A DNA stretch of 64,000 nucleotides from Streptomyces xiamenensis. GTDB taxonomy: Bacteria > Actinomycetota > Actinomycetes > Streptomycetales > Streptomycetaceae. The position numbers were made by a program, and so were the translations under genes. The stretch spans positions 2,976,001 through 3,040,000 of the forward strand of contig NZ_CP009922.3 of assembly GCF_000993785.3 (NCBI RefSeq), in the 5' to 3' direction. Under the pieces are notes generated by a model that was given only the letters and a program-made list of their open reading frames with translations, made no database searches and was not told where the DNA came from. The first letter of the stretch is position 1, and each line of letters begins with the position of its first letter. Shown here in pieces: positions 1 to 9,012 of this stretch.

Positions 1-1067
1 GTCATCGGGTCGATGACCGTGCCCACCCGGGCCGCCGCGGCGGTGATGCGGGTCGCCGTGCCCGCTCCGCTCGCCGCCGCCCGGACACCGGCGCCGGCGC
101 CGAAACTGGCGACCGTCGTCAGGACGTTGAACGTGGTCAGGCCGGCCGCACGGGCCGGATCCTCGCTCCACATGTCCCAGGCGACCAGCCCCTTGGCGGT
201 CTCCCGGGTGACGTCCAGGCTGTCGTCCATCCAGTCCTTGACCGCGCCGTCCGGCATCAGGGAGTAGGCCAGAGCGTTCAGCGGGCTGGTGACGATCGCC
301 AGGCCCGTGGCCAGCTGGCCCAGGCCCTTCCAGGACTCCTTGAAGACGTCCCAGCCCTGGAAGCCGAGCAGCCCGCCGAGCCCGGTGATCGTTCCCCAGA
401 TCCCGTCGACGATGATGCCGTCCCACACGAAGCTCTTGAGGTGCTGGTCGACGCGGTACCAGGAGTACTCGCGTTCCACCGCGCGGCCCCAGGGCGTCTC
501 ACCGGCCTGGGCCATCTCCTCCTCGCTCACGCCGTACATGTGCTCGCCGCCGGAGCCGTCGTCCGTGGTCCACTGCGGGCCGCCCCACAGGGCGTTGATC
601 CGGTTGGCGCAGGACCGCTCGGCGGCCCAGAACTGGGCGATGGTGGTGGAGATGTCCGTGAGCAGTCCGTTGTTGCGGTCGACCTTGGACTCGCTCTTCT
701 TCCAGTCGTCGTCGTTCCGGATGGACTCGACGAACTGTTCCGTCTCGTACCGCAGCCGGTTCAGCCGGCCGACGATCGGGGTGATCTCCTCGTGGTAGTC
801 CCACAGGGCGGAGCGCACCGCCGCCAGATCGTCCGCGAACTCCGCGGCCCGGTCCCGGGCCGGCCCCGTGGTGGCGAAGAGCTGTTCCGCCTCGGGGGCG
901 GTGTAGAAGGAGGACAGGCCCTGGAATTCGTCGTGGACGTCCGAGCCGATGCCGCGGATGCCGGACTCGGCCGCGTCCAGGCCCATGCAGTCGGCCGCCA
1001 GCATGGACAGGTTGCCGGTGAACTCGGGGATGCCGGCGGGGTCGACCCGCTCCACTTCCTCGCTCAT
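1..1067 (-). CDS. LXG/WXG-type ESX effector, N-terminal part (runs off left edge)
   Basis: The frame reads from an ATG at 1067 to the window edge without a stop, giving about 355 residues of a longer protein. The first ~200 residues are charged, mostly alpha-helical and rich in Glu/Asp, like the amino-terminal export region of WXG100/LXG proteins carried by ESX systems. A hydrophobic, Gly/Ala-rich stretch follows from about residue 215 to the edge (for example GIWGTITGLGGLLGF), as in polymorphic effectors that carry a C-terminal toxin or enzyme domain. It is the last gene of the minus-strand arm, only 5 bp after the preceding small gene. The C-terminal domain, which would define the activity, lies outside the window, so toxin function is inference only. 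Confidence 0.6.
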   Translation of the reverse strand, partial: MSEEVERVDPAGIPEFTGNLSMLAADCMGLDAAESGIRGIGSDVHDEFQGLSSFYTAPEAEQLFATTGPARDRAAEFADDLAAVRSALWDYHEEITPIVGRLNRLRYETEQFVESIRNDDDWKKSESKVDRNNGLLTDISTTIAQFWAAERSCANRINALWGGPQWTTDDGSGGEHMYGVSEEEMAQAGETPWGRAVEREYSWYRVDQHLKSFVWDGIIVDGIWGTITGLGGLLGFQGWDVFKESWKGLGQLATGLAIVTSPLNALAYSLMPDGAVKDWMDDSLDVTRETAKGLVAWDMWSEDPARAAGLTTFNVLTTVASFGAGAGVRAAASGAGTATRITAAAARVGTVIDPM

Positions 1068-1072
1068 GGGAC

Positions 1073-1477
1073 CTACACCGGCCCGTTGGGGTCTTCGCCC
1101 GGCGCGCGCAGGTCGAGCACCGGGGCGAGCAGCGCCAGGCGCTGGGCCTCGGCGGCCATCGCCTCGTCGCCCTCCAGATAGGCCACGGCGGCGTTGTAGG
1201 CGCCTTCCAGCGACTTGCCGATGCGCGCGCCGATGTACATCACATCGCCGCGGGTGTTCTCGGCGAACTGGGACAGCGCCAGGCCGACGAGCCCGACGCC
1301 CTCACCCTCGCCGCCTCCCCCGCCGCCACCCCCGAACGACAGCGTGCCGGCCGCTGCCGCCGCGCTCTCCAGGGTCGAGCCGTAGTGCTCGCCCCACCCC
1401 TCCAGATCCGACGCCCGCTCGCCGGCCGCCTCCAGGACGCCCTGCACGCCCTCCGGATCGATGTCCCACCCCGTCAT
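1073..1477 (-). CDS. Small ESX-associated helical protein (DUF6507-like)
   Basis: 134 residues beginning MTGWDIDPEGVQGVL. Residues 1-45 and 65-120 look helical and are joined by a run of eight glycines (FGGGGGGGGEGEG) near residue 50. The opening resembles short Streptomyces proteins catalogued as DUF6507 that sit beside WXG100 genes; this is recalled family knowledge, not a search. There is no signal peptide or membrane helix, so export, if any, would be by the ESX machine. The ATG at 1477 was chosen over upstream GTG codons because the family-like sequence begins there. It lies between a WXG100-type gene and the effector gene and may act as a chaperone or co-exported partner. Confidence 0.65.
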   Translation of the reverse strand: MTGWDIDPEGVQGVLEAAGERASDLEGWGEHYGSTLESAAAAAGTLSFGGGGGGGGEGEGVGLVGLALSQFAENTRGDVMYIGARIGKSLEGAYNAAVAYLEGDEAMAAEAQRLALLAPVLDLRAPGEDPNGPV

Positions 1478-1503
1478 CCCCGTCGTCCCCTCCGTGAGCC
1501 GGG

Positions 1504-1809
1504 TCAGCCGATGCCGTCCACCGCGCCCTGCGCGCGGCGCAGCGTGTTCTGCGCGGTGCCGTCGTTGTTCTCCAGCGTCGACTTGAGCAGGCCGATGATG
1601 GTGCGGACTTCCTCGGCCGCCGTGTTCCAGCGCTGTTCCGCGCCGTGGTACTGCTCGGAGACCCCGTCGGCCTGGAAGTCGGCCATGGCGTTCTTCACGT
1701 GGCCGTCGCGGGCACTGATCACCTGCTCCAACTGCTGGATGACGCCGTGGATGTTGGTCTGCGCCTCGCCCGAGGCGTTGACGTCGTACCCGATCCTGTC
1801 GTTGCTCAT
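1504..1809 (-). CDS. WXG100/ESAT-6-like small helical protein
   Basis: 101 residues beginning MSNDRIGYDVNASGEAQTN. Two long amphipathic helices around a central turn (residues ~12-50 and ~60-98) and the ~100-residue length fit the ESAT-6/WXG100 superfamily, in particular the subgroup named 'pore-forming ESAT-6 family' in Streptomyces. A classical Trp-x-Gly turn is not evident; the turn region reads ADFQADGVSEQYHG. Such proteins are normally exported as helical-hairpin dimers by EccC. It is 11 bp downstream of the next small gene, so the two probably share a transcript and may form a heterodimer. Confidence 0.75.
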   Translation of the reverse strand: MSNDRIGYDVNASGEAQTNIHGVIQQLEQVISARDGHVKNAMADFQADGVSEQYHGAEQRWNTAAEEVRTIIGLLKSTLENNDGTAQNTLRRAQGAVDGIG

Positions 1810-1820
1810 CCCGCCCCCTG

Positions 1821-2159
1821 TCAGCGGCCCGAGAAGCGGGCGCCGTCGAAGTTGGCCGCCGACATCGCCTGCCGGGCGTTGTCGGTGGCTTCCTGGTCAC
1901 CGGTACGGAACGCCTCGTCCATGCCGGCCTGGCCGCCGAGGATCGCGCTCAGCGCGCCGTTCAGCTCCGCGGAGATCTCGGTGGAGCGGGCCTTGAAGGC
2001 GTCGAAGGCGGCCTTGCCGCCCCCGCTGAACTTGCCCTCCAGCGGCTCCGCCGCCGCGATCAGCTGCTGGATGAGCGTGCCCAGATCCGTGCTGGCGCCC
2101 TGCGACTGCTGACGCAGCGTCGACAGCACCTGGTTGCCCATGTCGAACTTCATGCCCAT
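1821..2159 (-). CDS. WXG100-like small helical protein, first gene of the minus-strand ESX arm
   Basis: 112 residues beginning MGMKFDMGNQVLSTL. Helix-turn-helix-hairpin architecture with FSGGGKAAFDAF at the expected turn, so an aromatic-Ser-Gly stands where WXG normally is. The ATG at 2159 has a strong upstream GGGGAGGGG and is preferred over the in-frame Met two codons later; longer upstream extensions have non-native Pro/Thr-rich composition. It is transcribed away from the eccD operon out of a 140-bp divergent intergenic region and likely encodes one partner of an ESX substrate pair. Confidence 0.75.
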   Translation of the reverse strand: MGMKFDMGNQVLSTLRQQSQGASTDLGTLIQQLIAAAEPLEGKFSGGGKAAFDAFKARSTEISAELNGALSAILGGQAGMDEAFRTGDQEATDNARQAMSAANFDGARFSGR

Positions 2160-2299
2160 GGTCCGGCTCCCCTCCCCTGGGTCCGTGTACGGGTGATGAC
2201 GTTCCGTCTGCCGGAATGGTTCCCCGGATGTGACGCTCCGATCATGGCACGTGTCCGTACGGGATCGTAGGGTGGTGAGCGGAGTGGGAGGGGGACGTC
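2160..2299. promoter_or_regulatory. Divergent intergenic region between the two ESX arms
   Basis: 140 bp separate the two ESX arms and must hold both promoters. On the plus strand a TAGGGT (2268-2273) resembles an actinobacterial -10 element about 26 bp before the GTG at 2300, but no convincing -35 accompanies it. GTGTCCGTACGGG (2251-2263) and GTCCGTGTACGGG (2181-2193) are similar sequences flanking the middle of the region and could be regulator half-sites. No experimental support. Confidence 0.35.
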
Positions 2300-2515
2300 G
2301 TGGCTCGGGACTATGACAGTCAGTTGCTGGAGTCGGTGTCGGTGCGGCGCCGACGGCTGCGGGACGCCCTGCTGTTCGGGGGGCAGCGCGTCCGGATGAC
2401 CCTGGACGAGAACCTGGGGAAGAGCGTCGGCGGGATCGTGCTGGGCGCCGTGCTGTGCGCCGGCTGCGTGGGATGGTCGTTCCTCTCCGGGCGGATGGGG
2501 TCGGGCTCGTGGTGA
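2300..2515 (+). CDS. Small single-pass membrane protein preceding eccD
   Basis: 71 residues, GTG start behind GGGAGGGGGAC. A basic, hydrophilic amino half (VSVRRRRLRDALL) is followed by one hydrophobic segment at about residues 46-64 (GGIVLGAVLCAGCVGWSFL). The stop codon overlaps the eccD start (GTGA), indicating translational coupling. Function is unknown; by position it may be a small accessory subunit of the ESX membrane complex. I do not recognise a named family. Confidence 0.65.
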   Translation: MARDYDSQLLESVSVRRRRLRDALLFGGQRVRMTLDENLGKSVGGIVLGAVLCAGCVGWSFLSGRMGSGSW

Positions 2516-3819
2516 GCCGGGTGACGCTGGTCGGTGACCGGCGGCGGATCGATCTGGTGCTGCCGGCCGAGGACCCGATCGGGGAGTTGCTGCCCGACGT
2601 GCTGCGGCTGCTGGGAGAACGGCCCGGCCGTACCCCCGCGTTGCGGCGGCTGGTCACCTCCGACGGTGCTGTGCTCGCCCAGGACGACACGCTCGCCTCG
2701 GCGGGTGTCGCCGACGGCGCGGTGCTGCGGCTGGTCCGGGAGCAGGAGACGCCGGCCGCCCCGGTCGTGCACGACGTCACCGATGAGGTGGCCGAGGATC
2801 TGGATCTGCGGCGCGGGAGATGGGACGCGTCGGTCCGCACCCTGAGCGCCGGCGGGTTCTCGCTGCTGCTCGTGCTCGTCGCCGTCGCCCTCGCGACCGC
2901 GTGGTACGGGACCGACCGGGTCGGCGGGTGGATCGTCCTGGCGGCCGTGGGCGCGGCGGCCGCGAGCGGGCCGGCCGTCTGGTTCAGGGCCCGGGAGCTG
3001 GGGACGGCGCTGATCCTGCTGGGTGGCGTGCTCGGGGTGTACGGGGCGCTGGTCATGACCTGGTCGCAGAGCGGTGCCGTGCGGCTCGCCGCCGCGGGGG
3101 CCGCCGTGGTCGTCGTGCTGGCGCTGCTCGGTGCCCTCACCCCGCTGGGCCGGGGCGGGCTGGTCGGTGCTGTCGCGGTCGCGCTGATCGTCGGTGTCTG
3201 GGAGGTGGGGGCCCTGCTCATCGGCGGGGCGAGGACCGGGGTGCTGCTGGGGGTGATTTCCGTGCTGGCACTGGGTTTTCTGCCGAGGTTCGCGATGATG
3301 GCGGCCGGGCTGACGCGGCTGGACGACCAGCGTTCGGGCAGCGTCTCGGTCAGCCGGTACCGGGTGGACACCGCGCTGTCCGCCACCCACCGCGGTCTGG
3401 CCCTGGCCACCGTGGCCGTCGCGGCCTCGGCCGCGGCCGCCGGATGGCTGGCGGTCGGCGAGGTCAGCGGCTGGACGGTGGCGGTCACGGCGCTGCTCGC
3501 GATGATTCTGCTCTCCCGTGCCCGGGCCTTCCCGCTCGCCGTCGAGGTCCTCGCGCTGCTGACCGCCGGGGCCGTGCTGTGGGTGCGGCTGATCGTGCTG
3601 TGGGCGCAGACCCCCGATCAGTCCGCGGCGTGGCCACTGGTGGTGCTCGGAGCATCCGCCGTACTGCCGCTGGCCCTGCTGGTCGCCCGGCCGCCCGACC
3701 ATGTACGGGTCCGGCTGCGGCGGTTGACGAACGGCATCGAATCGGTCGCGGTGGTGGCCCTGATACCAGTGGCTCTGGGGGCGTTCGGTGTGTACGGCCG
3801 GCTGCTCGACACGTTCTGA
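2512..3819 (+). CDS. eccD: ESX (type VII) secretion integral membrane protein EccD
   Basis: 435 residues. Residues ~1-80 form a ubiquitin-like (YukD-type) cytoplasmic domain (VTLVGDRRRIDLVLP onwards), and the rest contains roughly eleven hydrophobic helices, matching the EccD family (about 450-500 residues) that lines the ESX inner-membrane channel. The GTG at 2512 overlaps the preceding stop; an adjacent GTG at 2509 is equally possible. A charged loop rich in Arg/Asp (TRLDDQRSGSVSVSRYR) near residue 265 breaks the membrane segments, as is typical. It heads the structural genes of the plus-strand arm. Confidence 0.88.
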   Translation: MSRVTLVGDRRRIDLVLPAEDPIGELLPDVLRLLGERPGRTPALRRLVTSDGAVLAQDDTLASAGVADGAVLRLVREQETPAAPVVHDVTDEVAEDLDLRRGRWDASVRTLSAGGFSLLLVLVAVALATAWYGTDRVGGWIVLAAVGAAAASGPAVWFRARELGTALILLGGVLGVYGALVMTWSQSGAVRLAAAGAAVVVVLALLGALTPLGRGGLVGAVAVALIVGVWEVGALLIGGARTGVLLGVISVLALGFLPRFAMMAAGLTRLDDQRSGSVSVSRYRVDTALSATHRGLALATVAVAASAAAAGWLAVGEVSGWTVAVTALLAMILLSRARAFPLAVEVLALLTAGAVLWVRLIVLWAQTPDQSAAWPLVVLGASAVLPLALLVARPPDHVRVRLRRLTNGIESVAVVALIPVALGAFGVYGRLLDTF

Positions 3820-3840
3820 CACAGGGAAGGGGAGGCGGTG

Positions 3841-4959
3841 ATGTCCGCACCGGTACCGGGGGATTGGCAGCGGGATGTCTTTCAGGAGTTGGGCGGGGTG
3901 GCGGCCGAAGCGGTGCCGCCCGGGCCCGAGCCTGCGGCTGTGCCCGCGCCGCCGGCCGCCGATCGGCCCGTCGCCGCGGCGGCTCCTCCACTCCCCGCGC
4001 CCGTCTCCGTACCCGTGGTGACGCCCGCGGTGCAGCGCGCGGGGCAGCGTGCCCGGCACGGTGATCCGCTGGGCCGGCGGGCCGTGCGCGCGCTGCGCGA
4101 CGGGCTGTCGTCCACCGCGCGGGACACCGAGGAGGCCACCCGGCTGGCCAGGTCCGTGCAGCAGCCCATCACCACCGGGCGGCAGATCGCGGTCACCAGT
4201 ATCCGCGGTGGTGCGGGGAAGTCCACGGTGGCGGCGCTGCTCGGGCTGACCTTCGCGCACTACCGCGCCGACCCGGTGCTCGCCATCGAGGCCGACCCGG
4301 CGCTGGGCACCCTGCCGCGGCTGCTCGGCGCCAGCGAGGTCCGCTGGACGTTCCACGACCTGGCGCGGATCCTCGACCCCTCCATGCGGGTCACCGATGT
4401 GACGGGCTATCTGCTGCCCTACGCGGGCGGTGGCTGGCTGCTGCCCGGCAGCCAGGGTGCTGTCGGTGCCCAGCTCGACATCGACTCCTACCGGATCGTG
4501 ATGACCTCGCTGCGGCGTTGGTTCGGCACCACCGTCGTGGACTGCGAGACGCTGCCCGCCGAGGTGGCCAGGACGGCGCTGACCACCACCCAGGCGCGGG
4601 TGCTGGTCGCTCCGGCCACCGCCGCCGGGGTGGCCACCACCCGTACAGTCCTGGACTGGATCGGCGGGCTGCACCGCAGCATGCTGCCCACCACGGTGGT
4701 GGCGCTCGCGCACACCTCCCCCGGCATGGGCGTCGATGCCCGCAGGGCCGCCGAGTATCTGGGCGTGGGGGGCGCCGCCGTCGTCCCGTTGCCCTACGAC
4801 CGGGCGCTGGCGGAGGGCGGGGAGGTGCGCACCGAACTGCTCGGGCGCGCGACGCGGCAGGCCGCGCTCGGGCTCGCCGCCGAGGTCATGGACCGGGCCA
4901 TGTCCCGGGGGCGGGGCGGAGCGAGGGGCGGCGGAACGGCCGCCGGGGTGGGCGGATGA
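3841..4959 (+). CDS. MinD/ParA-like P-loop ATPase of the ESX locus
   Basis: 372 residues. A Pro/Ala-rich disordered amino segment (residues ~1-75) precedes an ATPase domain with a deviant Walker A, IRGGAGKSTVAALLG, near residues 121-135, and a Walker-B-like VVDCETLP near residue 235. Such ATPases (EspI-like in mycobacteria, SCO-type in Streptomyces) accompany ESX clusters and may regulate secretion or position the complex. ATG at 3841 is preferred over GTG at 3838 because GGGGAGG then has better spacing. The stop overlaps the eccC start (ATGA). Exact role is inferred. Confidence 0.75.
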   Translation: MSAPVPGDWQRDVFQELGGVAAEAVPPGPEPAAVPAPPAADRPVAAAAPPLPAPVSVPVVTPAVQRAGQRARHGDPLGRRAVRALRDGLSSTARDTEEATRLARSVQQPITTGRQIAVTSIRGGAGKSTVAALLGLTFAHYRADPVLAIEADPALGTLPRLLGASEVRWTFHDLARILDPSMRVTDVTGYLLPYAGGGWLLPGSQGAVGAQLDIDSYRIVMTSLRRWFGTTVVDCETLPAEVARTALTTTQARVLVAPATAAGVATTRTVLDWIGGLHRSMLPTTVVALAHTSPGMGVDARRAAEYLGVGGAAVVPLPYDRALAEGGEVRTELLGRATRQAALGLAAEVMDRAMSRGRGGARGGGTAAGVGG

Positions 4960-7900
4960 GCAACCGGCAGGTGCACCGGCCGGCGCGCACCACCCGTCCG
5001 CTGCCCGAGCCCGCCGAGCGGCTCATCGAGGCACCGCCCAACCTCCCCGAGGGCAAGACGGGCTCGGCCGTCACCTCGCTGCTGCCGCTGGCCGGGATGA
5101 TGGGCTCGATGGCGATGATGACCATCGTCCGCAGCAGCCAGTTCGCCGTGATCGGCGCCGTGGTGCTGGTGATCGCGCTGGTCGGCGGCATCGGGCTGCT
5201 GTTCTCCCAGCGCGGGCGGGCCCAGCGCACGCGGCGCACCCAGCGCGAGCGCTACCTGGAGTACCTGGAGGAACTGCGCGAGGAGCTGAGCGCCGAGGAC
5301 CGCGCCCGCCGGGCCGCGGCCCGGGTGCTGTCTCCCGCTCCCGAGGCCCTGTACGACGTGGTGGCCGATCCCGCGCGGCTGTGGGAGCGGCGCCGCGGTG
5401 ACCGTGACTTCCTGCGCGTCCGGCTGGGTACCGGCCAGGTGCCGGTCCGGGCGCTGCGTCTGGAGACCAAGAGCGGCTCGGTGCTCACCCCGCCGGACCG
5501 GTTCATGATCAATGAGGCCGCCGGGCTGCGCGAACGCTTCAGCACCGCCCCCGAGATGCCGCTGACCGTGCCGCTGGACCGGGCGGGTCACGTCAGCGTC
5601 CTGGGAGAGCGGGACGATGTGCTGGCCGTGGTGCGGACGCTGCTCGCCCAGACGGCCGTCGGCCATGCCCCGGACGACGTGGCGCTCGCCCTGGCCGTCC
5701 CGCGCGAGCGGCTGGGCGACTGGGCGTGGCTGAAGTGGCTGCCGCACATCCTGGACGGCGAGGAGCACGACGGGCCGGTACCCGCCCGGCGGATCGCCCC
5801 GGGGCTGCCGGAGCTGGCGCGTGCGCTCGGCGGCGAACTGCGGCAGCGGGCCACCTTCGCCGCCGAGGTACGGCGCGGGCTGGCCGGGCGGGAGGCGCTG
5901 CGGCAGGCGAAGCGGATGGTCGTGGTGGCCGACGGCTACGGCGGCACCGCGGGTGAGCTGGCCCGGCCCGATGACGCGGTGTCGCTCACCGACATGGGCA
6001 TCACCGTGCTGTACCCGCTCGCCGAACGCACCGACGAACCCGGGCACGTGTCCGTACGGATCACCGTCACCAGGGACGCCGCCGGCGAGCCGGCCGTCTC
6101 CGTCGAGGACCTGCGGGGCGAGGAACCGGTCACGCTCACCGGCACCCTGAACGAGGTCACGGCGGCTGGGGCCGCCGGTCTGGCCCGGATGCTCGCCCCG
6201 CTGCGGCTCACCCCCGAGTCGGCCGCGTCCGGCGCCCCGCTCTCGGGGCCTGTGGACTTCGGCGACCAGCTGGGGGTCGAGGACCCGGGGGCACTCGACC
6301 TGGACCGGCTGTGGGCGCCGCGCCGCGGCGACCAGGCGTTCCTGCGGGTGCCGATCGGCCTGGGCGACACCCGGGAGCCCGTGCTGCTCGACCTGAAGGA
6401 GTCCGCCGAACTCGGCATGGGCCCGCACGGGCTGTGCGTCGGGGCGACGGGCTCGGGCAAGAGCGAGCTGCTGCGCACCCTGGTCCTGGCCCTGGTCGCC
6501 ACGCATCCGCCGGACGATCTGGCCATGGTGCTGGTGGACTACAAGGGCGGCGCCACCTTCGCGCCGTTCGCTCCGCTGCCGCATGTCGCCGGGGTCATCA
6601 CCAACCTGGAGAACAAGGCGGGGCTGGTCGAGCGCGTGCACGCCAGCCTGGCCGGCGAAGTGCAGCGCCGCCAGCAGGTGCTCAAGCGGGCCGGTGAGCT
6701 GCCGGACATCGCCGCCTACGCCGCCGCCCGCGAGGAGCGCCCCGGACTGGAGCCGCTGCCGCACCTGTTCGTCGTCATCGACGAGTTCGGCGAACTCCTC
6801 ACCGCCAAGCCCGACTTCATCGACCTGTTTCTGTCGATCGGGCGGATCGGGCGGTCCATCGGCGTCCATCTGCTGCTCTCCAGCCAGCGCATCGAGGGCG
6901 GCAAGCTCAAGGGCCTGGACACCTACCTCTCCTACCGGCTGGGACTGCGCACGTTCTCCCCGGAGGAGTCCCGGACCGTCCTGGACACCCCGGACGCCTT
7001 CCACCTGCCGCCCCTTCCCGGCTTCGGCTACCTCAAGGTCGACACCAGCGCGTACGACCGTTTCAAGGCCAGTTACGTGTCCGGGCCCTACCAGAGGCCG
7101 GTGCGGCAGGAGCGGACCGCGCGGGACGACGGGCCCAGGGCCCTCCCGTACCCGGCCTACAACACGCTCGGCCAGGACGCGGCGAAGGACGGCGACGAGC
7201 CCGCGGCACCCGCTCCCGCCCGGCGCGCCGCCGGCCCCAGTCTGCTGGCCACCGTCGTGGACCAGCTCAAGCACGCGGCCCCGCCCGTGGCGCAGATCTG
7301 GCTGCCTCCGCTGCCGGCCGCGCTCCCGCTCGACGCGGTCGCCGGGCCGCTGGAGGCCGGTGATCCGGCCACCCGGGGGCTGCGCTTCTCCCGGCCCCCG
7401 GCGGGCGGCGCCCTGCGCATCCCGCTCGGGCTGCTGGATGACCCCGGCAAACAGTGGCAGGGCCAGTGGGTCCTGGACCTCACCCGCGCCGGCGGGCACG
7501 CGGCGATCATCGGTGGCCCGCAGTCGGGCAAGACCACCCTGCTGCGCACCCTGATGCTCTCCCTGGCCCTGGGCCACACCCCGCACCAGGCGGCCGTCTA
7601 CGGACTGGACCTGGTCGGCGGAGGACTGGCGACGATGGCCGGGCTGCCGCACACCGGCGGGGTCGCGGGCCGGGCCGACCGGGAACGGGCCGCGCGCACC
7701 GTCGAGGAGATCCGCACGATGCTGACGGCCCGCGAGGAGCTGTTCCGCGAGCACGGCATCGACTCGATCGACCATCTGCGGCGGCTGCGCGCGGCCGGCG
7801 GCTTCCCCGAACTGGGCTCCACCGACATCGTGCTCGTCATCGACGGCTTCGGCGAACTGCGGGAGGAGTTCTCCGACCTGGAGGACACCATCGGCGAACT

Positions 7901-8990
7901 GCTGCGGCGCGGCGGCGGGTACGGCATCCACGTGGTGGCCGCGATGCTGCGCTGGAACGACGCGCGCCTGGCCGTCCAGTCCACCTTCGGCACCCGCGTC
8001 GAACTGCGGCTGAACGACCCCGGCGACAGCGGCATCGAACGCCGCCTCGCCCAGACCCTGAGCGCCGACGAGCCGGGCCGGGTACTGACCGACGGCAAGC
8101 TGTTCGCGCACGCCGCGCTCCCGCGGATCGACGCCAGGGCCGACGACACCGACCTGGGCGCCGCCGTCGAACGCGCGGTGAGCGCCGTGCGGGCCGCCTG
8201 GTCGGGGCCGGGCGCGCCGCCGGTACGGGTCCTGCCCACCCGGCTGCCCGCACGCCGGCTGCCCGGTCTGGCCGCCGAGCCGCTGCGCGTGCCGATCGGC
8301 CTGGACCAGAACGCGCTGCGCCCGCTGCCGCTCGATCTCTTCGAGCGCGATCAGCATCTGCTGGTCCTCGGCGACAGCGAGTGCGGCAAGACCAACCTGC
8401 TGAAGCTGATCGTGGACGGCCTGGTGGAGCGGTACGGCGACGAGGAGCTGGTGTTCGCGGTGATGGATCCGCGGCGCGGGCTGCACAGCGCCGTTCCCGA
8501 GCCGTACCGGGGCGGCTACGCGCACAACGCCCGGCTGGCGGCGGCGCTGTCCGCCGGGATCGCCGGGGAACTCGACAAGCGGATGCCGGACGACACGCTG
8601 TCGCCGGAGGCCCTGGCGGCGGGCGGCGCGGTGCCGGGCGGGCCACGGATCGTGGTCGTCGTCGACGACTACGACATCCTCACCACCGCGCGCCAGCAGC
8701 CGCTCGACCCGTTCGTCCCCTACCTCTCCTCGGCACAGGACATCGGGCTGCACTTCGTGGTGACCCGGCGGGTGGCCGGGGCGTCCCGGGCGATGTACGA
8801 GCCGTTCCTGATGACGCTGCGGGAGAGCGGCACCTCGGCGCTGGTGATGACCGGCGACCGCTCGGAGGGCCAGCTGTTCCCCGGCCTCTACGCCAAGGCC
8901 CAGCCGCCGGGGCGCGGCACGTTCGTACGCCGCGGGGAGCCGCACCGGCTCGTGCAGACCGCGCTGGCCCGCGCACCGGAGCAGCGGTGA
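4956..8990 (+). CDS. eccC: ESX secretion ATPase EccC (FtsK/SpoIIIE type, three ATPase domains)
   Basis: 1344 residues. Two membrane helices lie near residues 35-90 (LAGMMGSMAMMTIV and AVIGAVVLVIALVGGIGLL). Three P-loop domains follow: D1 GATGSGKS (~496), D2 GGPQSGKT (~852), D3 GDSECGKT (~1138). Walker B is VVIDEFGEL in D1, but VIDGFGEL and VVVDDYDIL in D2 and D3, so only D1 keeps the acidic pair expected for strong hydrolysis, as in other EccC proteins where D2/D3 bind substrate signals. It is a single fused chain, unlike the split EccCa/EccCb of some mycobacterial systems. EccC recognises WXG100 substrates and drives export. The ATG overlaps the upstream stop. Confidence 0.92.
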   Translation: MSNRQVHRPARTTRPLPEPAERLIEAPPNLPEGKTGSAVTSLLPLAGMMGSMAMMTIVRSSQFAVIGAVVLVIALVGGIGLLFSQRGRAQRTRRTQRERYLEYLEELREELSAEDRARRAAARVLSPAPEALYDVVADPARLWERRRGDRDFLRVRLGTGQVPVRALRLETKSGSVLTPPDRFMINEAAGLRERFSTAPEMPLTVPLDRAGHVSVLGERDDVLAVVRTLLAQTAVGHAPDDVALALAVPRERLGDWAWLKWLPHILDGEEHDGPVPARRIAPGLPELARALGGELRQRATFAAEVRRGLAGREALRQAKRMVVVADGYGGTAGELARPDDAVSLTDMGITVLYPLAERTDEPGHVSVRITVTRDAAGEPAVSVEDLRGEEPVTLTGTLNEVTAAGAAGLARMLAPLRLTPESAASGAPLSGPVDFGDQLGVEDPGALDLDRLWAPRRGDQAFLRVPIGLGDTREPVLLDLKESAELGMGPHGLCVGATGSGKSELLRTLVLALVATHPPDDLAMVLVDYKGGATFAPFAPLPHVAGVITNLENKAGLVERVHASLAGEVQRRQQVLKRAGELPDIAAYAAAREERPGLEPLPHLFVVIDEFGELLTAKPDFIDLFLSIGRIGRSIGVHLLLSSQRIEGGKLKGLDTYLSYRLGLRTFSPEESRTVLDTPDAFHLPPLPGFGYLKVDTSAYDRFKASYVSGPYQRPVRQERTARDDGPRALPYPAYNTLGQDAAKDGDEPAAPAPARRAAGPSLLATVVDQLKHAAPPVAQIWLPPLPAALPLDAVAGPLEAGDPATRGLRFSRPPAGGALRIPLGLLDDPGKQWQGQWVLDLTRAGGHAAIIGGPQSGKTTLLRTLMLSLALGHTPHQAAVYGLDLVGGGLATMAGLPHTGGVAGRADRERAARTVEEIRTMLTAREELFREHGIDSIDHLRRLRAAGGFPELGSTDIVLVIDGFGELREEFSDLEDTIGELLRRGGGYGIHVVAAMLRWNDARLAVQSTFGTRVELRLNDPGDSGIERRLAQTLSADEPGRVLTDGKLFAHAALPRIDARADDTDLGAAVERAVSAVRAAWSGPGAPPVRVLPTRLPARRLPGLAAEPLRVPIGLDQNALRPLPLDLFERDQHLLVLGDSECGKTNLLKLIVDGLVERYGDEELVFAVMDPRRGLHSAVPEPYRGGYAHNARLAAALSAGIAGELDKRMPDDTLSPEALAAGGAVPGGPRIVVVVDDYDILTTARQQPLDPFVPYLSSAQDIGLHFVVTRRVAGASRAMYEPFLMTLRESGTSALVMTGDRSEGQLFPGLYAKAQPPGRGTFVRRGEPHRLVQTALARAPEQR

Positions 8991-9012
8991 CCACCACGCA
9001 GGGGGAGGAAGA

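Noticed and set aside
3349..3488. Continuation of the WXG100-like gene up to 3488 on the minus strand
   Set aside because: The open frame exists but is Thr/Ser/Pro-rich antisense of eccD; the ATG at 2159 has a strong ribosome site and matches family length.
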